In this document: one piece after another, positions 38,909 to 49,432 of the stretch
Numbering within the stretch: the first letter of the stretch is position 1
How the letters are laid out: every line of letters starts with the position of its first letter
Translations under genes and position numbers: made by a program
Origin: Muricea muricata
Taxonomy: Eukaryota; Cnidaria; Anthozoa; Malacalcyonacea; Plexauridae
Assembly (NCBI GenBank): GCA_963855995.1
Contig: OY979730.1
Location: 1,984,501-2,048,500, forward strand
DNA: 64,000 nucleotides
Direction of reading: 5' to 3'
Notes under the pieces: generated by a model
Databases searched by the model: none
Told to the model about the DNA's origin: nothing
The model's input: the letters and a program-made list of their open reading frames with translations, nothing else

Positions 38909-41598
38909 TTTTTCCCTAAATTTTTTGAATTTCAGGGGAGAATTGATTAGTATGCCCAGCCATCTTGACCACCAGACAATGATAAGCAATCCCTGGCGAA
39001 AATTTGTTCATGAAGTCATGAACTTTCATGGTATGTTCATGAAAGTTCATGAATTTTTTTTTCATTTTTTTTCAAAATATTTTCCCATTTTTTTTCAAAA
39101 TTTTTTCCCAAATTTTTTTTCTAAATTTTTTCCCTAATTTTTTTTTCCAAATTTTTTCAAAAATTTTTTCCCAAATTTTTTTTCAAAATTTTTTCCCAAA
39201 TTTTTTCAAAAATTTTTTCCCGAATTTTTTTTCGAAATATTTTCCCTAAATTTTTTTTCAAAATTCGAAAAAAAAATTTGAAAAAAAAATTCGGGAAAAA
39301 AATTTTGAAAAAAAATTTGGGAAAAATTTTGAAAAAAAATTCGGGAAAAAATTTTTAAAAAATTTTAGGAAAAAAATTCTAAAAAAATTTTGGGAAAAAA
39401 TTATGAAAAAAATTTTGGAAAAAATTATGAAAAAAAACTCGGGAAAAAATTTGAAAAAAAATTCGGAAAAAAAATTTTGACAAAAAATCTTGAAAAAAAA
39501 ATTGATGAAAATATTGGGGAATATTTTGAAAAAAAATGGGAAATTTTGAAAAAAAATTCGGGAAAAATTTTGAAAAAAATTCGGGAAAAAATTTTGAAAA
39601 AAATGGGAAATTTTAAAAAAAAATTCGGAAAAAAAAATTTTGGAAAAAGTTTGAAAAAAAAAAATAAAATTCTGAAAAAAAATCCGGGAAAAAAATTTGA
39701 AAAAAAATTAGGGAAAAAAATTTTGACAAAAAATTTTGGAAAAAATCTTAAAAAAAAAATTGATGAAAATATTGGGGAAATTTTTGAAAAAAAATGGGAA
39801 ATTTTGAACAAAAATTCGGGAAAAAAATTTACAAAAAATTTTGGAAAAATTTGGGAAAAAAAAATTGTGAAAAAAATTTGAAAAAAAATTGGGGAAAAAT
39901 TTTGAAAAAAATTTTGGCAATAAATTTTGGAAAAAATTTTGAAAAAAAATTTGGGAAAAAATTTTGACAAAAAATTTTGGAGAAAATCTTGAAAAAAAAA
40001 TTGATGAAAATATTGGGGAAAATTTTGAAAAAAAAATTGAAAAAATTGGAAATCTGACCTTTCAAAAACGACGTTGTATCATTCTCGTCCCTCAGAAGCC
40101 TTGCGCAAACGAATGTTCCTGCCTTACAGCCCGAGCAGGGAGCCTGCCCACGGCCTCATGCACAGTAGTTACGCCACTGAATCATTAGTTTCGCGTGTTT
40201 GCCTTCTTTATGAACTGAATGTCCCGTCTTGCAGTTTCCAAAACCTAGCGATGTTTACGCCAATGGTTCTGTATCTGACAGTCATGTCGACTACCATGAA
40301 CAGCTCAGAGAAGCGAAGGTAGGAATGTCGCAATGTTAGCTTTGTCAGGTTTATCATGCTTATGATGTTTGTGGTGTTACTCTGAATTTTGGGCAAGCTG
40401 AAAACATGTCTAACCATGGCGGGAATAGAACCGACGACCTTTATTTGGAATGCTAATCGAAAGGTCGTATGCCCGGATCAAGCATATTTTTCAACTTGCC
40501 CGGTATGGATGTAAACTCAGAATAACAACACAAACATCGTTTTCACCATAAAACCAAGCTTATATAATATTTTTTGACGCAGTTGCGCGAGAGAGGTCTT
40601 GTTGACGAGATCCAGGTTCTTAAAACTGAGCTTCTAAAGGTAAGTGAACAAAATGTGTGTTTGTCTTATAGGTAGTCTACAGGCAAGGTAGGATACCTTA
40701 GGATGATTGGGGTTGCATGACTAAAGTTTTTTATATTAAGTACATCATATTAAGTATATCAACTTTTGCCATTAAATGTTTCAACCCAACCTCAGAAAAC
40801 TAGCTTTGGCTCCCAGTTGTTGTGTTGGATTAGCGTTCAGTTTGTAATATAGTTCAATGGGTATTTTTTCTGTGTTTCCACAGCAAAGCAGTCAACTTCA
40901 AGAAAATTTCCATATCGTTATTTCACTTCAAGAGCAAGTTGCACGACTGCAAGAGGTAAGAAATACAGTTTATATTCTTTCAAGAATTCAAGTTGAACGT
41001 TTTCCCTCTTGTCTTACATTTTATCGTGAAATCCCTCTGTTTTCAGGAGCAGTTAAAGCAGCAAGCAAAGGAAAAAGTGAGTTTCGTTTTGTCACTAATT
41101 GCCGTATTAGGACCTAGTTGTTCTCTATTTCTTGGTGCGTTTAAAGCCCTGAGTAAATTGAAAACGAAAAACATTGTTTCCTAACCATGTTTCATGAAGG
41201 TGGACAAACCAGGAAACATTGTTTCCTAGCCATGTTTCATGAAGGTGGACAAACCAGGAAACATTGTTTCTTAGCCATGTTTAACGAAGGTGCACAAACC
41301 AGGAAACATTGTTTCGTGGCCATGTTCCATGAAGGTGGACAAACCAGGGAACACTGTTTCCTAGCCATGTATCTGAAGATGGACAAAGCATAACTTTACC
41401 TCTCTTAACTAACCATGTTTTCCAAAAATCTTTGATGTACCTTAATTAGTTCATAGTTGTGTAAAGTTGAATTAATATGTCTAACATAATAAGTATGCTT
41501 GTTCTTCGCAGCGTCAGAATATCACGGACCAGAAACCAGACATTAATCAGTCGTTACGTCGATCGTCAATGAAAAGTGCAGTTTGTTCTATAATGTAG
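17237..41598 (+). CDS. NEK9: NEK9-type kinase with N-terminal DUF4347-like module, RCC1 propeller, coiled coil and CaaX end
   Basis: Exons: 17237-17596, 19455-19628, 19887-19969, 20040-20146, 20835-20950, 21293-21396, 21724-21843, 22379-22520, 23037-23165, 23262-23312, 23542-23613, 23686-23762, 23921-24002, 24556-24710, 25063-25326, 25805-25918, 26377-26449, 26783-27001, 27782-27993, 28552-28686, 29109-29513, 30246-30318, 30913-31245, 31797-32051, 32546-32608 (uncertain), 35703-35732, 36054-36122, 36809-36865, 36951-36993, 37074-37145, 40235-40318, 40583-40639, 40884-40955, 41047-41076, 41512-41598; about 1,500 residues. The phase does not close between 32608 and 35703, so one small exon is missing or misplaced. 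Residues about 50-220 are DUF4347-like; 230-486 are a complete NEK kinase (GKGAYG loop, K262, HRDMKTQN with D356, DFG 374-376, GTPYYISPE); 540-840 are RCC1 repeats; then a basic Ser/Pro-rich tail including [10 protein letters not shown], a coiled coil, and C-S-I-M at the end. NEK9 acts in centrosome and spindle signalling in animals. The ATG at 17237 follows an in-frame TAA. Confidence 0.88.
17384..20100 (+). other. DUF4347-like domain at the N-terminus of the NEK9 protein
   Basis: Exons 1-4 encode, in order, a hydrophobic strand ([12 protein letters not shown]), an [13 protein letters not shown] strand-loop matching the hallmark HGxPG of DUF4347, LDFLSCPVI matching the GC-containing strand, [16 protein letters not shown] with [12 protein letters not shown] (matching 'FlakLaeltGadiaaSddltG'), and a closing [13 protein letters not shown]. 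The order and spacing fit the whole domain, not a fragment. His105 and Cys158 are retained. I know this domain mostly from large bacterial surface proteins. Function unknown; a clan CD (caspase/gingipain-like) fold is inferred from the HG/C pattern. Confidence 0.65.
18640..19170 (+). repeat. G-rich minisatellite (ctaaggtgg) in NEK9 intron 1
   Basis: About forty imperfect copies of a 9-12 bp unit of the type ctaaggtggt / ctaagatggg with marked G/T bias on the plus strand. Irregular GG and GGG runs could allow G-quadruplex formation in the transcript. The rest of this 1.86-kb intron holds nothing I recognise. Confidence 0.85.
21112..21178. repeat. Near-perfect hairpin, 30-bp arms
   Basis: caaatcagagtatgaaaatc...agagggc and gccctct...gattttcatgctctgatttg are inverted copies separated by about seven bases, in a NEK9 kinase-domain intron. 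MITE remnant or structured RNA; nothing decides between them. Confidence 0.85.
21521..21690. repeat. MITE-like element with imperfect terminal inverted repeats
   Basis: gactttttggggcattctct plus ggtttgaaagc at the left is matched in inverse orientation at the right (tttcaaaccagagaacgtcccaaaagtc); inner arms pair ctgccagtctgcagt with actgcagactggcag. It ends about 30 bp before the exon at 21724. Confidence 0.85.
22521..23036 (+). other. NEK9 intron with diffuse 'caacttgt' repeats
   Basis: Intron between the exons encoding the activation loop and the APE-following helix. Multiple copies of acaagctt/caacttgtt-like words in both orientations resemble those at 1500-1660, 21990-22160 and 28870-28980. 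No extra exon seen. Confidence 0.5.
24050..24460. repeat. Copy of the dispersed 'ggggctggttgtt' repeat family
   Basis: Contains aaccctaggttaaagt and, about 250 bp on, caggggcggttgttcaaaag followed by taaccctgggttaac. The same words mark copies near 2030 and 58210. It lies in the NEK9 intron between the kinase and propeller exons. Confidence 0.55.
25540..25745. repeat. MITE, 'tagacaaacttttgaattc' family
   Basis: The left end tattagacaaacttttgaat...ttagcacag and right end ctgtgcta...aaaggtttgtctaat form terminal inverted repeats; inner gagcatcc/gctctttcc words recur. Same family as 26500-26740, 54690-55110 and 55725-55995. Confidence 0.85.
26073..26337. repeat. Two inverted repeats in a NEK9 intron
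   Basis: At 26073-26130, cctcgtacccggcgtctt pairs with aagaccctgggtacgagg. At 26180-26337, ggctggttgtataagaccc pairs with ttatacaaccagcc, with aatcactt repeated inside. Two adjacent non-autonomous elements. Confidence 0.8.
26500..26740. repeat. MITE copy related to 25540-25745
   Basis: The right end (agctgtgctaattgattttc ... gtgtgtctaatagggaaatg) and interior (ttttgcaaccaaacttt) match the family. The interior gcgggaaaagtcatag/cgcttttccgt words and two copies of aatttgtgtac-like sequence form a second nested inversion. Confidence 0.65.
27085..27600. repeat. Tandem array, about 80-bp unit, with perfect palindrome
   Basis: Six or so copies of a unit containing cctatacctttcgtgtac, actgcactacctacactagc and aacgttagtgaagttagta. 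The first copy carries the palindrome agtacacgaaaggtatacct...cgtgtact at 27100-27129. Related words occur at 33580-33760. Located in a NEK9 intron of the RCC1 region. Confidence 0.85.
29895..29966 (+). repeat. tRNA-Ala(AGC)-like SINE head in NEK9 intron
   Basis: A 72-nt stretch starts gaccgcgcagctcagttggc and ends caccttggtc. The D arm (gctcagttggcagagc) and the B box (ggttcgattc) are good; the anticodon loop reads ctagcat, anticodon AGC. Followed by unrelated AT-rich DNA and found again on the other strand at 57742-57813, so it is treated as a dispersed SINE, not a functional tRNA. Confidence 0.7.
32609..35702 (+). other. Long NEK9 intron(s), one exon probably unrecognised
   Basis: About 3.1 kb without a convincing exon. 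Reading phase requires an exon of length 2 mod 3, or a different boundary, between 32051 and 35703. It contains a short (ta)n near 32860, words related to the 27.1-27.6 kb array around 33590-33760, and AT-rich filler. Confidence 0.5.
36195..36367. repeat. MITE, long terminal inverted repeats
   Basis: aagctccttttacatgacca and its inverted partner (tggtcatgtaaaaggggctt) bound a 173-bp element; arms extend about 75 bp through tttgacat...catgtgtca. It lies in a NEK9 intron, just after the exon ending 36122. Confidence 0.9.
37600..40060. repeat. 2.4-kb extreme A/T low-complexity tract with three segment copies and (taa)n
   Basis: From 37605 to 39255 the plus strand is built of irregular ccc-aaattttttt units, then switches to the complementary gggaaaaaaattttg units up to 40050. 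Embedded are three near-identical copies (about 37962-38095, 38431-38553, 38933-39058) of a unique segment with agtatgcccagccatcttga, each preceded by a (aat)n microsatellite of 70-110 bp. It looks like tandem segmental duplication plus inversion. All within the NEK9 intron 37146-40234. Confidence 0.9.
40350..40560. repeat. SINE-family foldback in NEK9 intron
   Basis: Begins tatgatgtttgtggtgttac and ends cagaataacaacacaaacat, inverted to each other, with gaatagaaccgacgaccttt (B-box-like on minus) and a matching aaggtcgt inside. Terminal words recur near 2785, 5698, 28290 and 36630. Confidence 0.7.
41165..41395. repeat. 45-bp minisatellite shared with the GPCR intron
   Basis: About five copies of a unit containing aaaccaggaaacattg, tttcctagccatgtttc and atgaaggtggac. 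It lies in the last NEK9 intron and produces a spurious repetitive open frame. Confidence 0.9.
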
Positions 41599-44222
41599 AG
41601 ATGTAAATTATAAAAAAGGAACAGATTGACCCGCTCGCAATCTCCAAAGAATATTGAAAATATGCACCCGCGGCCCGCATTTTGAAAACCACATAGCTGC
41701 ATTACAAAGATATGGTAAAATTTTGCCCGAATCTACAAAGAATTTAGACACAGAAATAGTCGTATTTATATGGGCAGAACACAAAATATTTGAGAAATGT
41801 TTTAAAATATTTGAATAGTGTTTTTAAGCAATCAATTTTAGAAGAGCAATCGATAATTCAGCATCACGCATGCGCATGCACGCTATGCATAACACGTGGA
41901 AATGAGAACACCGCGGAAAAATGTATGCGCATGCGCAAGTACTTGGAAATATTGTGGGGAATTTAAATCCCGTTTTCTGGAGCAAAATCATTCCTTTTAA
42001 TTGCTGAAGATAAGTGAAACAAACAAAACAACATTAGGACAAGTAGTTTAGCTATTAACAAGTAGTTTTCTAAGGTTAAGAATACAAAATTTAATTCAAA
42101 AATTGACGTTTGAGTCCGAGAGGCGAGCGAGTACTTCTTGAAAAATTTTCGAACACCGGATTAAAACACAAGAGTTTTGCAAACTGTGAAAGAGTTTTGC
42201 ATTTGCATATGCTTAAGTTGCATAGCAAGTCATTACCCTTGAATACAGTCAACGCAAAATTTTTTCATTCTACGCAAAAAAAGTTATTGGCAAAAATGTG
42301 GATAAAATTACCCTATGGAAAATTTTCTTGTTCATTCGGTCGAGCAGCTTTCGTAAACAATAAATTTTTCATTACTCACCTTTGACCTGCATCTAAAGTA
42401 CTATTATTTTCTAGGCATGTAAACTACAATTATTTCTTGTTTTTAAGTTCATACGTTCGTTGGTTTGCTAATAATTTTACTCCAAAGGCACATATATGAG
42501 GTACTTCTTTTCACCGCCATATTGCGAAATAAACAAGCTCGAAACACCCGATTCATCAAGCCACTCTCAGTAAAATTGACGCATGCGCAGACGTTTTTCC
42601 GCGGTGTTGGAAATGAGTGTCTTCATTACGAATCTGGCAGGTCAATCATTGACTTTTAAAATTGTTTTTGTACGCGTTTCGAATTCACACAACAAAAAAC
42701 CGAAAATAAATGTCATTTTTTACGCTTCGAAACGAGCTTGGCCTATCGTCATTTGAGCTGCCGACCTGCGTTTTTGATACGGCTAGTTAGGCGTTATGCA
42801 TAGTGTGTATGAGTTAAAAGGCAGTCAAGATGTGTAAAAATCATTTCAATATTGTCTGTGTGATGCTGGAACACCACTCGGTACCCTAAGTCAAAAGGAT
42901 TTATATTTTCATTAAAAACTGTTCAACAATACTCACATGTACCAATTTACAGCACAGCTGTTTTGTCAACGTTAAAACACGTTATGGAAGAATATAATCA
43001 AGCAATTACAGCACGAGCAAATGAAACATAACTGTCAGTCATTCGTTCTTGACTTAGGGTACAGGGTTCCTAATGGAACATTGGAGTTTTGGAAGATAGA
43101 TAGCCAGGTGCTATCTCGAACTAACGTTGCCAGCGTCGGTAGTGCAATAAAAAGCATAAAAAAACATAAGATCTTTCAGCCTTTCACCACCTGAATTGAT
43201 AAAAGCGGGATCCAACGTTTCGATGGGAGGTCACCACTAACTTCGCCACGAAGGACCCCCCCTGGAAACGTTCTTTCATCGTCAATTCAGGTGGTGAAAA
43301 TATCGTTAGAAAAAGTATCGTTAGCCGACGTTAGAGAGAAAACATACTTGAATTTCAATAGTTTCGAAAACATTTTCTAAGGAAATGACCTGCTTCCATT
43401 GGGAACCCAGAGGATGAATAACAAATATTAGATATAATGTGCTCTTATAGCAATCAATTAACAATGACATCGTGACCTGTTTTGTGGTCATGGCAATTTG
43501 TAATATAAGAATATTTTCTATGATATGTTGTAGAACATGTACTTTTTATCATACACAGATTTTGTGAAAAAAAAAACAATAGAACTTCAAAGGACATTTT
43601 AGGTGTCACACCTTTTCTGTGTGTGTTTTTTGTAAATCACTGTATATTACGTGATTTTTGATGTCAAATGAGGACGAGAGTTTGGAGGCGAGTGTTTAGA
43701 GGCGTTTGGTCAAGTCTGTTGCCCCCGTCAAACGAGAATGAGAGTTGATGAGAACTGGAAGTGTGGGTGGGTAGATACTTGGTGTCAAGATGGTCAACTT
43801 TTGTCAAGTCATAATGGCGCCATCAATCTAGAAATTTGCAGTCAAGTTTTTATAGTAATGTCATATTTGAATGTAAGTATTGGGAGACTGCAAAAAACCC
43901 TGCCACGCAGGCTAATTGCGGTAAGTTACCACCACCAGCAATGTGACCGCCATGTGACTGATGACGTTTTTGACGGTTGTTGGTCGGGGACAAGCTAGAG
44001 CGAATCAGGTGTTAGAAAGCGGAGGTCTGGCGGAAGAAAGATGGGTCGCTTGAGTCTGAGTTGTTTTTTAATGGATTTTTAAACTTCGTCATCAAATCAT
44101 TCGGTTTATTGAACTCTAATTTCTGCGTAACAATTTTACAAGTTATTTACGGCGATGGAGAGTTTGAAATGTTCTAGAATTTGGTCATAATAGATCTGAT
44201 GTATGCGTTGGTTATTGATTAT
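41599..44222. other. NEK9 3' flank and intergenic region
   Basis: 2.6 kb with no recognised gene. No AATAAA close to the NEK9 stop; one occurs near 42357. Contains cgcatgcgca-type words near 41870-41940 and a foldback at 43186-43299 (ccacctgaattga ... tcaattcaggtgg). An N-terminal exon of the following TBC gene could hide here but I could not support one. Confidence 0.5.
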
Positions 44223-47200
44223 ATGAATTTCCAGGCGACTCTCTCTGGGGGTAAAACTCCACCTCCAGTGCCTCTAGCTCCAGAAAGCGAGCCATCTTCA
44301 CCGAGTTTAAAAGTGGAAAGAGAGTCCCCGCTGTGTGAGAGTGAATGGAGATCGTTTTTCAACAGCGATGGACGGATTTTAAATGAATCTTGTCTGCGGA
44401 AGGCCATCTTCAAAGGTTTGGGCTATATTGGATTGTTGTTTGTAATTTTGTAGTAAAATAAACAAGTTTTGTTTGGCCTTACAGTATCAAAAGCTGTTGT
44501 AAATTAAATTACATATGGCAAAATATTGCTTATTTCTGTGATTAAGTTAATCAATTACTCATTAAGTTTATCAAAGTATCATTTTATAATTTTGTTTGTA
44601 ATTAGGTGATATTTATAAATAACTTAGCCATGTGATTGTTTGATGATGTCTGTCAATCTAGGTGGGGTAAGTGATGATATTCGACCTGAGGTCTGGATGT
44701 TTCTCTTTGGATTTTATTCTTTCAGTTCAACATCAAGGTATTAACATGATTGTGTAGGCTGTTTTTACTATACTCAATTTTTGGTATGGGATAAATAAAA
44801 TGAACACCCTTACCACTATTATTTATGCTACAACCAGCATTTTAAACAGTCCAACTGGTGCTGAAATTAGTACAGGGTAATAGTTTATTTTGGGCAATAG
44901 ACAAAGATCTATGACTTTGCTCCGGTCAGTTTCTCTCTTAGGCTATATTTCCTTTTTCACAGAGAGAGGGAAGTTATTACAGTGGAGAGAATGGGCCAGT
45001 ATGAAGTTCTGAAAGGGAAATGGCATGGAGAACTACAGATTGCTTTGGAGAGTGAGGAAAACAGTTCTGAAGAGCTTGAGAGATATTTGAATCCTTCTTA
45101 CTGCACAAACAATAATGAAGATAATGACCTAACAAATGATAACAATTCTATTGAAGTGCAGCAACAATTGATGTTTGCAAAAATAGAAGCACAGGTATAT
45201 GGAATATTGGTTGGACAATGGGTATAATATATGCATGTAAATGACTGTTATCCCTTTCTCTTTTCCTGTTACTCATTTGAGGTTATGTGTTCTAGCTTCC
45301 TTGATAAGTAAAATTATCTGGAAGTAGAATAAGTGAAAATGGGCTTGTTTCTTTCACACTTAGATGGTTACACTTTTGACATCTCATTCTCTTTGAATTC
45401 TTCCTCTAGATCAACGTAAATAAGAAAAGAATCAATGTGCAAAAATTACGATATTATTTGCGGATAATTGATAAAGATGTGCCAAGAACTGATCGCAACT
45501 TGCAGTTTTACCAGTATGTTTATTGAACTAATTTTCATAACTATTGCCCCTTTTTAGTCAGAGTAGATGATAGTAAGATAGGTACTAACTGTATATATAC
45601 TAAAGTAAGTATAAACGCTGTATCTCTATAGTAAAATAATTCGCTTCTCTGTAGAGATCCAAAGAATCTGTTAGCACTAAGAAACATTCTTATAACTTAT
45701 GCCTCATTTTGTCCAGGTGAGTTCAAATCACATCAGAAATTAATTTTAGGGTTTTTTTTTCAACAATCATTAATTGTACCCCATCATATGCTTTTTTTAG
45801 TTAATAATTAATAATTCCATTCATTTGTCAATTATGCAATTCTTATCTTCACAGATATTGGGTATACCCAAGGCATGAATGATTTGGTCAGCAGATTTCA
45901 TGTTGTTCTCAAGTCAGAATATAAGACTTATTTTTGTTTTCTGAACTTTATGGAAAGAGTTGAAAAAGAATTCCTTGAAGATGGGATGATAATCAAACTA
46001 GGTAATATAATATGAACTCCCTTCAAACTGACCCACATTGGACCACAACATAAACAACTTACACACTGTTATAGAACTTATACAAATTTTGTTGAAAAAG
46101 ATGGACGAAGAACTGTACCACTTCTTCAAGAGTCTGGACGTAAAGGAACTGTTATTTTGTCACAGGTAACCAAGGCATACAGTAATCCTAATTCCCATAT
46201 TATATGATTCACTTAAGTAATGATTAAACATGTAATGCCATGTCTTCTTTTAAGAGTTTTTTGTGGGTCATCTTGCTAATAATAGACCATTCTGAATGAT
46301 GTGGCAAGGTATAGTTAGTTAGTCAACAAAAAACTCCCAAAAATAATTCATAGCAATGTCCCAACTTCTTTCTCTACAGATGGCTACTATTGAATTTCAA
46401 ACGAGAATTTAATTATGAAGATTCTTTGAAGATATTTGAGATCATCAGCAGTCACCATCTTGAGTTGTGGTCATTGGAAGCAGAGAAGGAAAGGAGGCAG
46501 AAACGTGCAGAAGAATTGAAAAATCAAGGTGAAAAATAGTACTCGATTACTAAACATACGATTTGTATGGACACCTGTGTCCACCATCAGTTCCTTATCA
46601 TCTTGCATGTGCAGTAATGGCATAACCTCTACATCCTCGGCAGGCATTTTGTTTAGGGAGGGCTATTGGCAGTCGGTGAAGGACAAACATGCTTGAAATC
46701 CTCAATATATTAACCTCATTGTACTTTTATTTTTCTTTTTAAAAAACTAGATGGCCAGTTATACATGGGACTAGCAGAAGTAAATCCAGACTTTACATTT
46801 GATCTCTTCGTGTGCTTAGCCATGCTGGTGTCCCATCGTGCAGAGCTAAGCAAATGCAATGACCTTGCTTCAATTTATAATACCATCAATGGGTAAGAAA
46901 ATGATTAAGAAATATTAGCCATGGACTTGAGTGAATATTTAAAATATTCAGGCTTGTGCTCTTGTTACAAGATGGTAGCATAAGTGCAAATGGAAATGTC
47001 TGATACAACCATTTGCAACTATTTGTTTTGACTCTAAAACTGTTTGTTTTGATTCTAACTGTCACGACATAGGTGGAGCTCAAACTATTAGTTATGATGA
47101 CCAAACAACTAGTTATTGACGATGAAAATTACATTTGTGCCGGTTGCTAAAAAACGTTTTTAATAATCTGCATTCATGAGATCAATGGATTTTCTGCATA

Positions 47201-47642
47201 CAGCAAGGCAAAACTTGTACATAAACATTAGAAAGTTTTGTTACTAATAAATGCAACTGTAATTTCATAGCAATAAGTCAATAACTAATTTTTTGTAACT
47301 AATAGTTTTAGCCCTGCCCTTGTGATGGTTAGCATCAAAACAACTAGTTTCACAGTCAAAACAAATAGTTTCAGTGGCCAGTTTATGTAGTTATGACTTT
47401 TTAAAACTTTTTTGCAAAGCACTAAACAGTAGCTTGCAAATAGTTGTAACACAAGTTGAATGTATATTTTAATTCTTCTTAGTTTTCTTGACATGTATCT
47501 GTACATATAGTACATTTTTTGTTTTAGCTTATCGATGAATATGGATTTGGACACAATGCTTGCCAAAGCAGAGTCATTGTTCCTGAGGTATTGTCGCAAT
47601 TCAGTTTCAGATTGTTTCCAGGTGGTTGACATAACATCATGA
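44223..47642 (+). CDS. TBC-domain Rab GTPase-activating protein
   Basis: Exons: 44223-44415, 44662-44737, 44963-45194, 45410-45513, 45655-45716, 45855-46001, 46075-46165, 46380-46528, 46751-46892, 47528-47642 (TGA); 436 residues with all phases closing. A Pro-rich start is followed by ESEWRSFFNSDGRI and IFKGGVSDDIRPEVW, the entry to a TBC domain. Both catalytic fingers are present: I187-x-x-D190-x-x-R193 (IDKDVPRTD, arginine finger) and Y226-x-Q228 (GYTQGMND, glutamine finger). Later WLLLNFKREF and FDLFVCLAML are standard TBC helices. An Asn/Asp-rich insertion (residues about 130-155) splits the domain. Similar to TBC1D15/17 and TBC1D25; I cannot choose. It should stimulate GTP hydrolysis by a Rab in membrane traffic. 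The start is uncertain: the ATG at 44223 overlaps a possible acceptor (ttccag at 44234), so 5' coding exons may be missing. Confidence 0.85.
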
Positions 47643-47667
47643 TTATAAAGATAATAGATTTATGTAA

Positions 47668-47673
47668 AATAAA
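47668..47673 (+). terminator. Polyadenylation signal of the TBC gene
   Basis: AATAAA 26 bp past the TGA; a second one at 47700. A very short 3'UTR would keep the transcript from running far into the converging LRMDA gene. Confidence 0.5.
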
Positions 47674-47752
47674 TATTTTGTACATTTTATAAATAGCAAC
47701 AATAAATGTGTAATATTGAAGCTTGTGATTTAATTAACAAGGTGGAGAGTAT

Positions 47753-49347
47753 TCACAATGTTCTTTTGTTGTTTACATGACCTTTCTTAGATTTTGTCCA
47801 TCGTCGGCCATAAACTTTTATTGCATCCTTCTGTTCCTTGTCGGAAATGATGGTGCCATCCAAAACTTCAAGCTTGGAAAATGAGCTAATCACAAAATGC
47901 CTAAAAGTAGAAGTGCATGCTCATAAATACATGTATGTCATATCTTTGTCCAACATTTTTTTGAGGCATTTCTAGGCTGTTATTCATTATTTTGCCTTTT
48001 TGTGTGAAACATTTTATGCAGTTGATGAGTAAAAACAAAAATAAATTTTGATGAGGTATGCTGCAGTGCAACTTCAGTTCATCAAAACATTCAATAGGTG
48101 ACAGACTGTTTGCAATAACATGTTTTGTGATAGCCATATACAGTTTATATTACCAGAAGTGAACTTGCTGTCATCATATCAACAATGGGCATGGATTGAA
48201 ATATAATATACAGGGAGATGACAGAGTTAAAATTGTCTCTGGAGAAGTTAAGATGCAACGTTTTTGTCAACACAGATGTCGACCAAAAGTCAATAAAACA
48301 CTGTTGTAGATGATGACAGACTTGATTCAAATCATGAATGTGAACCTTCCTTGATTGTAGTTCTTGATTTCAAACAAGAACAGCTTACACTAGCTGTAAC
48401 AGTGTGATTTGTTTTCAGTTGACATATTTTTTAAAAACATCACATCTAGCGAGCTCTCTATCTCTTTGTTGACATGAATTGTAAAATTTACATCAGATCA
48501 GGAGTCCCCATAAAACAAAGCTTGTTCTTGCAAACAGACTGTCTCAACCCTCCTGGAGTTGTTATAGACATTCCCTTAGATCAGTCACTAAAGAAAATTC
48601 AAGGATAACCTAATGGTTTTCACCATTCAAAATCACATTTGGGATACTGTACCTACCTGTAATCTGTGTATGATGTGTATGTTCCACCATTGAAGTAGCT
48701 TGGTGCTGCCTTGTTGTTGATCATGCTTAAATATTTTAGATTTGGATAGCTATGAGAAATTGTCTCAACAAATAAACTAAGGTTAGTTATTTGGTTGTGG
48801 TTCACCCATAATATTTCAACCGTATCCATTGGGGGAAATGCTGATCTTGCAGACAGCAAGTTGTGGTCTAAAATGACAGTGTTCAACTTGGTGAAGCCAT
48901 GAAGAGATTTTAGATCACTAAAAAGGAGTTAAGGAATGGTAATAATTATCACTAGAAAAGAGTAATGTCTCAATATAGAGTAATTGCCCTGATCTATTAT
49001 TGCAGGTTAATAATTTACACATAATTGATAATTAATCATATTGATATTATATTATATTATATCAAATTATTCAACACCGTTGTTATTATACAACATGAAA
49101 ACAGATATACTCAAGCAATCCTCAAATCACCTTCGGTATGAATTTAGTAAAAGCGCACTAAAGGAAACTATTCAAGCGCAAAAAGATACAAAAATTTATT
49201 ATTGCTGAGATCAAGTTCAGTTATCGAGTCACCATATTTGTTTATAATTCGACTTGGGATGTCCTTCCATTCACCAAAAGCTAACGAAATACGCTCTGGC
49301 CTTCTAGGATCCCTTGGGTCTGAAAAATGACCAAATTTTTGGCTCAT
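47753..49347 (-). CDS. LRMDA: LRMDA-like small leucine-rich repeat protein
   Basis: Three exons on the minus strand: 49347-49190, 48917-48657, 47900-47753; 188 residues, phases close. The protein starts MSQKFGHFSDP and has successive leucine-rich repeats (ITELDLSNNKF, LNTVILDHNLL, VEILWVNHNQI, LKYLSMINNKA) and an LRR cap (FSKLEVLDGTIISDKEQKDA) with a basic C-terminus. The segment APSYFNGGTY within the cap matches my memory of vertebrate LRMDA (C10orf11), a cytosolic LRR protein needed for melanocyte differentiation. Its role in an invertebrate is unknown. No signal peptide or membrane segment. Convergent with the TBC gene and divergent from CSDE1. Confidence 0.8.
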
Positions 49348-49432
49348 ACTACCAAGAAACTTATCAAAACCTCGACCATTTCGATACCAGTGCTTACAAA
49401 ATTTACTATTCCGTGTAATTTATGTGCATGTT

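Noticed and set aside
37588..40065. Long Phe/Lys/Asn-rich open frames on both strands
   Set aside because: Products of A/T low-complexity DNA; no domain, and they lie inside one intron.
41187..41393. Open frame with repeated M-F-H-E-G-G-Q-T-R units
   Set aside because: It is the 45-bp minisatellite read in frame, located in a NEK9 intron with proper flanking splice sites.
43738..43998. 86-codon open frame as N-terminal exon of the TBC gene
   Set aside because: No donor site or similarity that would join it in phase to 44235; composition looks random.
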